Of a stretch of 64,000 nt of DNA, positions 17,568 through 25,593 are shown in pieces. The DNA lies in assembly GCF_001661075.1 (NCBI RefSeq), contig NZ_CP014870.1, forward strand, positions 62,001 through 126,000. The letters are read 5' to 3'. A program made the translations under genes and the position numbers. Under the pieces are notes generated by a model that did not search any database, was not told where the DNA came from, and saw nothing but the letters and a program-made list of their open reading frames with translations. The stretch is from Pseudomonas silesiensis (GTDB taxonomy: Bacteria > Pseudomonadota > Gammaproteobacteria > Pseudomonadales > Pseudomonadaceae). Each line of letters starts with the position of its first letter. Position 1 is the first letter of the stretch.

Positions 17568-17827
17568 TTCAGCGCTCCGAATTTACGCTGCCGGATCGGC
17601 TGCGCCACCGGCAATGGCGGCTCCGTCGGCGCAAGTGCGGGAAAGCCGAACTCTTCCAGCAGCGGCCAGCGGCGCAGGGCACGGCGCAGTTCCAGTTGCG
17701 CCGAAATATCGACGTATTCAAGCTCGGGCAGCTTCAGCTCGACCTTCAGGCGGGCGATGTCATCGGCCCGCTCGGTGCGTGACAGTGCCTGGTTTTTTAC
17801 TGAAATCTTTGGGGGTAAGGCAGCCAT
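17564..17827 (-). CDS. bcsR: cellulose biosynthesis protein BcsR
   Basis: 87 residues starting MAALPPKISV at ATG 17827 behind a strong GGAGAAGGG. The central DDIARLKVELKLPELEYVDIS and the following RWPLLEEF are what I expect for BcsR, a small partner that stabilises BcsQ and the BcsE-containing regulatory complex. The gene begins inside the last 31 bases of bcsG and ends in a 4-base overlap with bcsQ. No membrane segment. Confidence 0.85.
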   Translation of the reverse strand: MAALPPKISVKNQALSRTERADDIARLKVELKLPELEYVDISAQLELRRALRRWPLLEEFGFPALAPTEPPLPVAQPIRQRKFGALK

Positions 17828-19428
17828 GTACCCTTCTCCTTGATTCGAACATAAGGCTTGCCGGCGTAGTCGACGACGACCGTCCCGGCGTTTTCCGATA
17901 CCGCCGGCGTTTCTGGCAGATTGGCAAGCAGGGTCTGCCAGTCCGGGCCCTGGCCGTCAGGCGGAGCGGGCGACGCATACAACCGTGCGATGATTTCCGA
18001 GAGGGCCAGGTAGCTGCTCGGCTGGGTCACATGGACGGGGCCACTGCGCGGGTTCTTGCCCATGCCTACCAGCTTGATGCCCACGGGGACGTGGGTAATC
18101 GATGGGCTCGGGATCTCGCGCATGCCCGGAATCTGCATACGGTCGCCATGCAGGGCCGCACCGTGTTCCGGCACGATCACCACCGCCACCCGGCGTCCAC
18201 TCTTCTCCAATTCCTTGAGGAAGACATTCAGGTCCTCCAGCAGGGTTTGCGCCCGCGGCTTGTAGTCGGCACTTCGCGTGCCGCCGTCGGCGGTCAGGGC
18301 CCGGTTGCCGTCATGCAAGGTAGTGGAGTTGTAGAACAGCGCCACGCGTGCACTGTCTTGGCTTTCACGATGCTCCCACCACTTGTCCAGCACATCCCGG
18401 TCGCGCCAGATCGGCGAGCCATCGAACGCGACCAGTGTGCGCTGCAAATCGGCGGTGCTGACTGCCGGCGCCGGCAGGGACCCTTGTGCGCGGACTTCAT
18501 CGATGAAACCTTCAAACTGACCGGTGTGATTGAGCATGACTTCGTTCTCGAAGCCCAGCTTGCGCAGATCGTCCATCAACAGGCATTGCTCGGGGGCCAC
18601 CGCGTACAGCTTGCTGTGCGATGTCTGGCCGCAACTGGCGCGCAACAGACGAATAGCCGCCGGACCGCTGTAGGCGGTCGCGGAGTTGAAGTTGTCGAAC
18701 ACCACATCCATCTGTGCCAGCAGGGCGTTGTCGCGCAGGCCGATAGTCTCCAGGTCATCCCAGGCCAGTGAGCAGATATTGATCAGTAACAGGTCGAACG
18801 GCTGGGCAGTGGCATCTGCCGGCTTGAACTCGACATGCCGTGCGGCCTCGGTGTCATAGAATTTTTGCAGGTAGGCTTCCAGCGTCTTGCTGTCCGGTTC
18901 GCCTGCCGTGGTGGCCTGCACGGGCGTGGCCGACTGTGCCAGCGATTGCACGGGCACATGCAAGGTCGACAGGCTGCTGACGCTCAGCCAGGCAAAGGCG
19001 GCCAGTGTAAAGGTGGTGAGGCGCAGCCATTGGTGGATGAAAAAGTACGCGACCACAATCAGCATCAGCGCGCCGCACAGGTTCCAGTCAATGAAGCGTC
19101 CAGCCAGCTCCAGCAGGTACTCCGGCGTGAAATTCAATACCCCGGGCTGGTCGAGCAAGCGACTGAAGGGCGGCAGCCAAGTGTCCTGATAGAGCAGCGC
19201 CACGCCCACCGGAACGGCAATCAGCGTGCGCAGTGTGGCCAGATGGCGCTGACGCAACGGAATCAGCAGCACGGCGGCGAAGACCAGGTTGGGCAACACC
19301 TGCAGGTTCAGGTAACCGCCCCACATCAAGGCCAGCTTGATCAAAAAATACAGATTCCAGCGCCCGAGTCCCGGCCAGGTCCACGGGTTTTGCCGGACGG
19401 GCAGGTCGAGTTTTTCAAACTGACTCAT
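17797..19428 (-). CDS. bcsG: cellulose phosphoethanolamine transferase BcsG
   Basis: 543 residues (E. coli BcsG is about 560) starting MSQFEKLDLP at ATG 19428. Four or five N-terminal membrane helices (about 30-165) precede a periplasmic alkaline-phosphatase-superfamily domain. Conserved stretches: ICSLAWDDLE, YSGPAAIRLLRASCGQ (region with the catalytic serine and a Zn cysteine), VIVPEHGAALHGDRMQI (Glu-His zinc ligands). BcsG transfers phosphoethanolamine from phosphatidylethanolamine to cellulose glucosyl units. Its presence, and the absence of acetylation genes next to bcsC, indicates pEtN-cellulose. The start overlaps bcsF by 14 bases. Confidence 0.92.
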   Translation of the reverse strand: MSQFEKLDLPVRQNPWTWPGLGRWNLYFLIKLALMWGGYLNLQVLPNLVFAAVLLIPLRQRHLATLRTLIAVPVGVALLYQDTWLPPFSRLLDQPGVLNFTPEYLLELAGRFIDWNLCGALMLIVVAYFFIHQWLRLTTFTLAAFAWLSVSSLSTLHVPVQSLAQSATPVQATTAGEPDSKTLEAYLQKFYDTEAARHVEFKPADATAQPFDLLLINICSLAWDDLETIGLRDNALLAQMDVVFDNFNSATAYSGPAAIRLLRASCGQTSHSKLYAVAPEQCLLMDDLRKLGFENEVMLNHTGQFEGFIDEVRAQGSLPAPAVSTADLQRTLVAFDGSPIWRDRDVLDKWWEHRESQDSARVALFYNSTTLHDGNRALTADGGTRSADYKPRAQTLLEDLNVFLKELEKSGRRVAVVIVPEHGAALHGDRMQIPGMREIPSPSITHVPVGIKLVGMGKNPRSGPVHVTQPSSYLALSEIIARLYASPAPPDGQGPDWQTLLANLPETPAVSENAGTVVVDYAGKPYVRIKEKGTWLPYPQRFQ

Positions 19429-19633
19429 CGATATCACTCGCAGCAGGCGCTTGAGGTGCTTGAGGTGCTTGAGGCGCGCGCCGACGCACGCCACAGGGCT
19501 TCAAATAACGGGGCGACAGGTGTCGTCGGAACCAACGCAGGGCGCGTTGTTCAACAGCACGCAGCAGCAAAACCAGGGCCAGGGTCATCAGGCAACTGGC
19601 CGCGATGACTTGCAGCAGTTGGAAATACATCAT
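19415..19633 (-). CDS. bcsF: small membrane protein BcsF
   Basis: 72 residues starting MMYFQLLQVI at ATG 19633, in a 4-base overlap with the bcsE stop. One membrane helix (about residues 5-26) is followed by a basic stretch (LRWFRRHLSPRYLKP) and a proline/alanine tail with three APQ units. BcsF recruits BcsE to the inner membrane and interacts with BcsG in E. coli. The tail is encoded by a 9-base tandem repeat and is the oddest part of the protein. Confidence 0.85.
   Translation of the reverse strand: MMYFQLLQVIAASCLMTLALVLLLRAVEQRALRWFRRHLSPRYLKPCGVRRRAPQAPQAPQAPAASDIDESV
19450..19476. repeat. 9-base tandem repeat x3 inside bcsF
   Basis: CTTGAGGTG, CTTGAGGTG, CTTGAGGCG in direct succession on the plus strand, encoding the APQAPQAPQ tail of BcsF on the minus strand. 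Unit length is a multiple of three, so copy-number change would lengthen or shorten the tail without a frameshift. Confidence 0.85.
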
Positions 19634-21174
19634 GGGCACGGTTCCGACAGAGGCAGGCTGATGCGTTGCGGGATGTAGCCGGCACGGGCAATCGCCTGGA
19701 CCAGGTTGTCCGTTACTTGCTCGCTGGCCATGCGGTGCGCTTCGGATAGATGGGGCGCGTCGAGAAAGGCCTGGCGTGTCAGGTCATCGACTGTCGACAG
19801 CGGGGTGATCACGCTGAAAATATCGCGCCACGGCAAACGGCAGATATTGCCCAGTGCAGGCTCCAGTCCATCGGTCCGGCAGGCGAACAGAAACAGATAG
19901 AAGTACCCGTCGAGCACGCAGGCGATGTCGCCGAAACGGCGCAAGGTGATCTGGTTCAGGTATTGGTCGATGTCCAGGTCGCCGCGCGGACGTAACCGCA
20001 GCAGTTGGTGGGTGACCTCGCCCGATGCGCTGCCGTAGATCTGGTCCAGCGTAGTGATGAACGCCAAGGGGGCCAGCAAGCCACGTTGGGCAGGAGGACG
20101 GAGGCGATCGAACAGCATTTCGACATTGGCCACTTGGCGATGCCGCCAGGTCTGCCCCTGAACGCTGTCCACCAGGCTCAGGAAGTGCGCCAGCGGCGTC
20201 TTGAACGGCACGATCAGGTTGGCGCCACAGGCCAGCAACAGGCGTTCGTCGCGATAGCGCAGGCACGGCTCCATTTCACGCACGATGATCTTCAACGCAA
20301 CACCGCATCGCTCGCGCAACGCGTGAAGACGGCGGGCCAGCAGTTCAACTTCCTGGTTGCTCTCCAACGCCATGATCACACTGGCCGCCCGCGCACGAGT
20401 GGCCTGGTCCAGCAAGTCGTCGCGATGTTCGAACAATCGCCATTGCTCGGAAAGCGGCGGTGCACCTTCGAGGACCGAGCGCTGGGTCAAGTAAATGCGC
20501 TGATCGTCAGTCCGTGTCTGCGGCGGGCTGGATAGTTGGGTGACGCTCAAGCCGAAAACCTCATTTTCCAATACAAGGTCGAATGCCTGAGCGGCGCATA
20601 CACCCATCTCGCTGTGCCAGAAGTTCAGCTGGTAGCAAATGCCTCCGTCGCGTCGATAAAGCTGGGCAAGCCCGGAAATGTCTTCATTGAGTGCCAACAG
20701 CCGCTCGTGCAGCGCAGGCGCCTGGCCGTGGCATAGCACCAGTAAGGTGCAAGCCCGTTCATTGAGCCATTGACGCATGCCCTCAATCCAATGTCGCAGC
20801 TGGCCGCCGGAGAAGTTTTCAACATGGCTGGCAGCGAGCATCAACACCAGGTAACTGCCTTGGCGAATGTTGATACGGGAGAGATCACTCGCAAATGCAT
20901 TGAAGGCCGCACGAATGGCGGCGTCATCAGGCACCGAAAACATTCTCAGCGCACCGGGTCCGGCATCGCTGGCCATTGAGTCGACCACGGTGGCCGGGTC
21001 CTGGCCGCAGCAGGTCAAAGTCGCCGCATGGGTTTGCTGCAGCGCCGACAAAAACTGACGGGCAATAAGGTTCGCATCGGCCGGCTGATCCAGCGCGACC
21101 CAATACAGACCTGCCTCTCGCAGGCATATTTGCTCATCCTGCAGATGCCGGATGGCCAACGTGACTTGACTCAA
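19630..21174 (-). CDS. bcsE: c-di-GMP-binding cellulose regulator BcsE
   Basis: 514 residues, first gene of the cellulose run. N-terminal sequence (IRHLQDEQICLREAGLYWVAL) and the following block (GPGALRMFSVPDD, NIRQGSYLVLML, LRHWIEGMRQWLN) align with E. coli BcsE, whose N-terminal P-loop-like domain and C-terminal degenerate GGDEF-like domain bind c-di-GMP and recruit BcsR/BcsQ. I could not confirm an RxxD I-site by eye. The start is TTG 21174, supported by AGGGGAG nine bases upstream. It ends with a 4-base ATGA overlap with bcsF. Confidence 0.88.
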   Translation of the reverse strand: MSQVTLAIRHLQDEQICLREAGLYWVALDQPADANLIARQFLSALQQTHAATLTCCGQDPATVVDSMASDAGPGALRMFSVPDDAAIRAAFNAFASDLSRINIRQGSYLVLMLAASHVENFSGGQLRHWIEGMRQWLNERACTLLVLCHGQAPALHERLLALNEDISGLAQLYRRDGGICYQLNFWHSEMGVCAAQAFDLVLENEVFGLSVTQLSSPPQTRTDDQRIYLTQRSVLEGAPPLSEQWRLFEHRDDLLDQATRARAASVIMALESNQEVELLARRLHALRERCGVALKIIVREMEPCLRYRDERLLLACGANLIVPFKTPLAHFLSLVDSVQGQTWRHRQVANVEMLFDRLRPPAQRGLLAPLAFITTLDQIYGSASGEVTHQLLRLRPRGDLDIDQYLNQITLRRFGDIACVLDGYFYLFLFACRTDGLEPALGNICRLPWRDIFSVITPLSTVDDLTRQAFLDAPHLSEAHRMASEQVTDNLVQAIARAGYIPQRISLPLSEPCP

Positions 21175-21876
21175 AACCTGCTACTCCCCTGATCCTTGAT
21201 GCTTAGGACGCGCCGGGCTGGCTGGCGGCCGTGCGAGCCTGACTGCAAGAAACCATCCAACGTCCGCGCACAGCCGCACGCTTCGCTAGCGGGCAGCAGA
21301 GAGTTCACGATTGGGTAAAGCGTCTGAATATTGGCGAGATCTGTCGCGTAAATTATTTGTGCGTCAGGAAGTCGACGATTCCTGCCTGCCAGGATGTGAG
21401 TTTTTTCTTAGCTCTATTCGACCTAAAACACACGGCAGTTATTGTGATGAGGAATGGGCGCGCAATGTGTGATATCAGATTGGGGGTGTCAATAATTTGA
21501 ACGGTAGCGCAAGTTTTTTTCCGACGAGCGGTAGGCTTGTCCGACGGACTGTCATGAAAATGACGCCATTTTTGCTGTTTGTTTGGCGCCTTTGCACCTG
21601 GAACGCCTTTGAGAGCACGCTAAATCTTCTGCGACACGCAATGTGTTTCTTTCATGAAACACTAAAAATGAAACAGCGTTGCGTCCGCTAAAGGCGATCG
21701 ACAGAAATATCCATATTCCTTATTGATATTTAAAATAGATCTATTATTCCTATATCTTGCAATTCTGCGTACCTGCCGACCAATCGGCGCGCCGCACGAA
21801 AATGAATGACCACGGTAAACCCGTGGATTTCTGATCGTTGCGCGCACCTAGTCGCGCACTGCGTGGGAGTGAATAT
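21175..21876. promoter_or_regulatory. 702-base divergent intergenic region
   Basis: Separates the leftward bcs operon from the rightward dioxygenase/ABC operon and must hold both promoters. The right part (about 21705-21765) is AT-rich (CTTATTGATATTTAAAATAG and TATTCCTATATCTTG), resembling upstream regions of Pseudomonas sulfur-starvation genes; this is inference. The decamer CGCAATGTGT occurs twice (near 21463 and 21640). No believable gene is present. Confidence 0.4.
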
Positions 21877-22773
21877 ATGTCTTTGGCCTCTGTTTCCCTG
21901 GCTGCCTGTGAAAGTGCAGCGCAACTCTTCGAGGTACGTCCATTTGCCGGCGCCGTCGGCGCCGAAATCATCGGCCTCGATCTATCCCGCCCAATCAACG
22001 ATCAGGACTTCGCCCGCATCCACCGGGCGCACCTGGATCATCACGTGGTGGTGTTCCGGGACCAACGCATCACCCCCGAACAGCAAATCGCCTTCAGCCG
22101 GCGATTCGGTGTGTTGCAGATCCACGTGCTCAAACAGTTCCTGCTGGCCGGGCACCCGGAAATTCTCATCGTCTCCAATATCATTGAAAACGGCCAGTCC
22201 ATCGGTCTCGGTGATGCCGGCAAGTTCTGGCACTCCGACCTTTCCTATAAAGAATTGCCAAGCCTGGGCTCAATGCTGCATGCCCAGGAACTGCCTGGCG
22301 AAGGCGGCGACACCTTGTTCGCCGACATGCACAAGGCCTGGGACAACTTGCCCGAGGCTCTGCGCAACGTCGTCGAAGGTCGCTCGGCCGCGCACTCCTA
22401 CACGGCGCGCTACAGCGAGAGCAAATTCGAAGGCAACTGGCGTCCGACCTTGACTCCGGAGCAGCTGGCTCAGGTCGCGGAAGTGGTGCACCCGATCGTG
22501 CGCACCCACCCGGAGAACGGTCGCAAGGCGTTATTCGTCAGCGAAGGTTTCACCACCCGCATCGTCGGTTTACCTGAAGACGAGAGCCAGCAGCTGCTCG
22601 CCGAGCTCTACGCCCATAGCGTGCTGCCGCAAAACATCTACCGCCATCAATGGCAGGCCCACGACCTGGTGTTCTGGGACAACCGCTCACTGATCCACCT
22701 TGCCGCCGGCTGCCCCAGCCATCTGCGCCGCAAGCTGTATCGCACCACCATCCAGGGCGACGCGCCTTTCTGA
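21877..22773 (+). CDS. TauD/TfdA-family Fe(II)/2-oxoglutarate dioxygenase
   Basis: 298 residues starting at ATG 21877 after GGGAG. The iron-binding triad is visible: H119-x-D121 in KFWHSDLSYKE and H274 in WDNRSLIHLA; R285/R289 are candidates for the 2-oxoglutarate anchor. The fold region HHVVVFRDQRITPEQQ is typical. Family members hydroxylate taurine, alkyl sulfates/sulfonates, 2,4-D and other acids, releasing sulfite or sulfate from sulfonated substrates. It leads an operon with an SsuA/TauA-like transporter, so a sulfonate or sulfate ester is the likeliest substrate. It is not close enough by eye to name tauD or atsK. Confidence 0.88.
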   Translation: MSLASVSLAACESAAQLFEVRPFAGAVGAEIIGLDLSRPINDQDFARIHRAHLDHHVVVFRDQRITPEQQIAFSRRFGVLQIHVLKQFLLAGHPEILIVSNIIENGQSIGLGDAGKFWHSDLSYKELPSLGSMLHAQELPGEGGDTLFADMHKAWDNLPEALRNVVEGRSAAHSYTARYSESKFEGNWRPTLTPEQLAQVAEVVHPIVRTHPENGRKALFVSEGFTTRIVGLPEDESQQLLAELYAHSVLPQNIYRHQWQAHDLVFWDNRSLIHLAAGCPSHLRRKLYRTTIQGDAPF

Positions 22774-22790
22774 TTTGTCGGAGAATTCCC

Positions 22791-23816
22791 ATGTCCAAAC
22801 GCCTTTCATTTGCACCCTTGGCTGCGGCCATCGGCCTGGGTTTCAGCCTGATCGCCGGCAGCCTGGTCGCGCCGACCGTGGCCCGGGGCGAAGGTGAAAT
22901 CCGCATCGCCGAACAGTTCGGCATTGTTTACCTGTTGCTCAATGTAGTGCGCGATCAGAACCTGATCGAGAAATACGGCAAGCAGGAAGGCCTCGACATC
23001 AAGGTCGACTGGACCCAGCTCTCCGGTGGCGCGGCGGTCAACGATGCATTGCTCTCCGGTTCCATCGACATTGCCGGTGCTGGCGTCGGTCCGTTGCTGA
23101 CCATCTGGGATCGCACCCACGGCAAGCAGAACGTCAAGGCCGTAGCCTCTCTGGGCAACTTCCCCTACTACCTGGTGAGCAACAATCCCAAGGTCAAGAC
23201 CATTGCCGACTTCACCGAGAAGGATCGCATCGCGGTGCCGGCGGTGGGCGTCTCGGTGCAGTCGCGGTTCCTGCAATACGCGGCTGCCAAGCAGTGGGGC
23301 GACAAGGAATTCAATCGCCTCGACAAGTACACCATCGCCGTTCCGCACCCCGACGCCACGGCGGCGCTGATCGCTGGCGGCACCGAATTGAGCGGGCACT
23401 TTTCCAATCCGCCGTTCCAGGATCAGGCGCTGACCAATCCCAACGTGCATGTGGTGCTGAACACTTACGACTTGCTCGGCCCGAACTCGCCGACGGTGCT
23501 GTTCGCCACAGAGAAATTCCGCAACGAGAACCCGAAGACCTACAAGGCTTTCGTCGAGGCGCTGACCGAAGCGGCGCAGTTTGCCCAGAACGATAAAGGT
23601 GCGGCGGCCGATACTTATATCCGCGTCACCAAGGCAAAAATCGACCGTGCTGCGCTGTTGAAGATCATCGACAATCCGCAGTTCGAGTTCAGCGTCACAC
23701 CGAAAAATACCTATCCGTTGGCCGAGTTCCTCTTCCGTGTCGGCGCGATTAAAAACAAACCTGACTCGTGGAAGGACTACTTCTTCCAGGATGCCAAGCC
23801 GTTGCAAGGGAGCTGA
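22791..23816 (+). CDS. ABC transporter substrate-binding protein (SsuA/TauA type)
   Basis: 341 residues starting MSKRLSFAPL at ATG 22791 after GGAG. A signal peptide runs to about residue 30 (APTVARGEG). The mature part has the NMT1/SsuA-like two-lobed pattern: GIVYLLLNVV, LSGGAAVNDALLSGSIDIAGAG, ADFTEKDRIAVPAVGVSVQS, HPDATAALIAGG. It probably captures an aliphatic sulfonate, sulfate ester or similar nutrient in the periplasm. Lies 17 bases after the dioxygenase gene and 5 bases before the ATPase gene. Confidence 0.87.
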   Translation: MSKRLSFAPLAAAIGLGFSLIAGSLVAPTVARGEGEIRIAEQFGIVYLLLNVVRDQNLIEKYGKQEGLDIKVDWTQLSGGAAVNDALLSGSIDIAGAGVGPLLTIWDRTHGKQNVKAVASLGNFPYYLVSNNPKVKTIADFTEKDRIAVPAVGVSVQSRFLQYAAAKQWGDKEFNRLDKYTIAVPHPDATAALIAGGTELSGHFSNPPFQDQALTNPNVHVVLNTYDLLGPNSPTVLFATEKFRNENPKTYKAFVEALTEAAQFAQNDKGAAADTYIRVTKAKIDRAALLKIIDNPQFEFSVTPKNTYPLAEFLFRVGAIKNKPDSWKDYFFQDAKPLQGS

Positions 23817-23821
23817 TCGAG

Positions 23822-24682
23822 ATGAACGCCCCTTTGCAAGGCCACACGGTCAGCAACCCGATCGCGGCAGCGCAGGCGCTGTTGTCGGTCGACAAGGTCA
23901 GCCTTGAATATCGCACGCCACAACGGGTGGTTCGGGCGACTCATCAGGTCAGTTTCGACATCGATCCGGCGGACCGTTTTGTGCTGCTCGGTCCATCCGG
24001 TTGCGGCAAGTCGACGTTGCTCAAGGCCGTCGCCGGATTCATCCAGCCTTGCGAGGGCGAGATTCGGCTGCAAGGGCAAACCGTCACTGCGCCGGGACCG
24101 GACCGGATCGTGGTGTTCCAGGAGTTCGATCAACTGCCGCCGTGGAAAACCGTCAAACAGAACGTGATGTTTCCGCTGCTGGCGTCGAAAACCCTTAAGC
24201 GCCAGGAGGCCGAAGAACGGGCGCTGCACTATCTGGAGAAGGTCGGGCTGGCGGCGTTTGCCGATGCCTATCCGCATACCCTTTCCGGTGGGATGAAGGC
24301 GCGGGTGGCCATTGCCCGAGCCTTGGCGATGCAGCCGAAAATCCTCCTGATGGACGAACCCTTCGCGGCCCTCGATGCGTTGACCCGGCGCAAAATGCAG
24401 GAAGAGTTGCTGCTGCTCTGGGAGGAAGTGCGTTTCACGTTGCTGTTCGTCACTCATTCCATCGAAGAAGCGCTGGTGGTGGGCAATCGGATTTTGCTGC
24501 TGTCGCCCCATCCGGGTCGCGTGCGGGCCGAAGTCCACAGCCATCAATACGATTTGCACAGCCTTGGCGGCGTGGAGTTCCAAGCGTCCGCGCGGCGCAT
24601 TCATCGCTTGTTGTTCGATGAAGGCCAGTCACCGGACACCGAGCGCGAGCTGGATTTTTCCGACATCCGCATCGCTTATTGA
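23822..24682 (+). CDS. ABC transporter ATPase (SsuB/TauB type)
   Basis: 286 residues. Walker A GPSGCGKST (about residues 58-66), Q-loop VFQEFDQLPPWKTV, signature LSGGMKARVAIARAL, Walker B ILLMDEPFAALD and switch His in LLFVTHSIEEAL are all present, so it should be active. The C-terminal extension after FQASARRIH is short. It follows the binding protein by 5 bases and precedes the permease by 20 bases. Nitrate/sulfonate/taurine-type ATPases share this sequence pattern. Confidence 0.92.
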   Translation: MNAPLQGHTVSNPIAAAQALLSVDKVSLEYRTPQRVVRATHQVSFDIDPADRFVLLGPSGCGKSTLLKAVAGFIQPCEGEIRLQGQTVTAPGPDRIVVFQEFDQLPPWKTVKQNVMFPLLASKTLKRQEAEERALHYLEKVGLAAFADAYPHTLSGGMKARVAIARALAMQPKILLMDEPFAALDALTRRKMQEELLLLWEEVRFTLLFVTHSIEEALVVGNRILLLSPHPGRVRAEVHSHQYDLHSLGGVEFQASARRIHRLLFDEGQSPDTERELDFSDIRIAY

Positions 24683-24702
24683 GCCATTGAGAGGAGTGCC
24701 CG

Positions 24703-25569
24703 ATGAGCCAGTTATCATCTGAACGACAAGCATTCGAAACCGTTTTGCAGCCCCTGACGAGCGTGCCGCTGGAGCGTGAATTGCCGCTTGGCCAGCGCCT
24801 GTGGCAACAAGGTTGGCTGCGCAAAAGCCTGATCCTGATTTTGCTGGCGGTGCTGTGGGAAGTGGTTGCCCGGATTCAGGACAACGACCTGCTGCTACCA
24901 AGTTTCCTGCAGACTTCCAGCGCACTGTATGACGGCCTGCTCAGCGGCGAGTTGCTGGGCAAGGTGTGGATTTCCCTGGTGGTGTTGCTCAAGGGCTACC
25001 TGATCGGCATCGTGCTGGCGTTTGCCTTGACGACCTTGGCAGTGTCGACGCAGTTCGGTCGCGACCTGCTGAGTACGCTGACCTCGATGTTCAACCCCCT
25101 GCCGGCGATTGCGCTGTTGCCGTTGGCGCTACTGTGGTTTGGCCTGGGGCAGAACAGCTTGATTTTCGTGCTGGTGCATTCGGTGCTCTGGGCGTTGGCG
25201 CTGAACACCTATGCCGGGTTCCTCGGCGTCTCGGAAACCCTGCGCATGGCCGGGCGTAACTATGGCCTCAAGGGGATGCGTTTTGTGCTGTTCATCCTGA
25301 TCCCGGCAGCGCTGCCATCGATCCTGGCCGGGCTGAAAATCGGTTGGGCCTTCGCCTGGCGCACGCTGATCGCCGCGGAATTGGTGTTCGGTGCGACCAG
25401 TGGCAAGGGCGGGTTGGGCTGGTATATTTTTCAGAATCGTAATGAGTTGTATACCGACAAGGTGTTTGCAGGGTTGGCGGTGGTGATTTTGATTGGGTTG
25501 CTGGTGGAGAATCTGGTGTTTGATACGTTGGAACGGGTGACGGTAAAGCGGTGGGGGATGTTGCGTTAA
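24703..25569 (+). CDS. ABC transporter permease (SsuC/TauC type)
   Basis: 288 residues with about six membrane helices beginning near residue 38 (SLILILLAVLWEVVA). The cytoplasmic coupling loop (about AGRNYGLKGMRFVLFILIPAALPSILAGLKIG, split here as AGRNYGLKGM, FILIPAALPS, ILAGLKIG) matches BPD_transp_1 permeases. ATG 24703 follows GAGAGGAG. Last gene of the four-gene dioxygenase/transporter operon, with a convergent gene starting 25 bases later. Confidence 0.9.
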   Translation: MSQLSSERQAFETVLQPLTSVPLERELPLGQRLWQQGWLRKSLILILLAVLWEVVARIQDNDLLLPSFLQTSSALYDGLLSGELLGKVWISLVVLLKGYLIGIVLAFALTTLAVSTQFGRDLLSTLTSMFNPLPAIALLPLALLWFGLGQNSLIFVLVHSVLWALALNTYAGFLGVSETLRMAGRNYGLKGMRFVLFILIPAALPSILAGLKIGWAFAWRTLIAAELVFGATSGKGGLGWYIFQNRNELYTDKVFAGLAVVILIGLLVENLVFDTLERVTVKRWGMLR

Positions 25570-25593
25570 GTCTGGCCCCCTTCGGTTTCTTTA

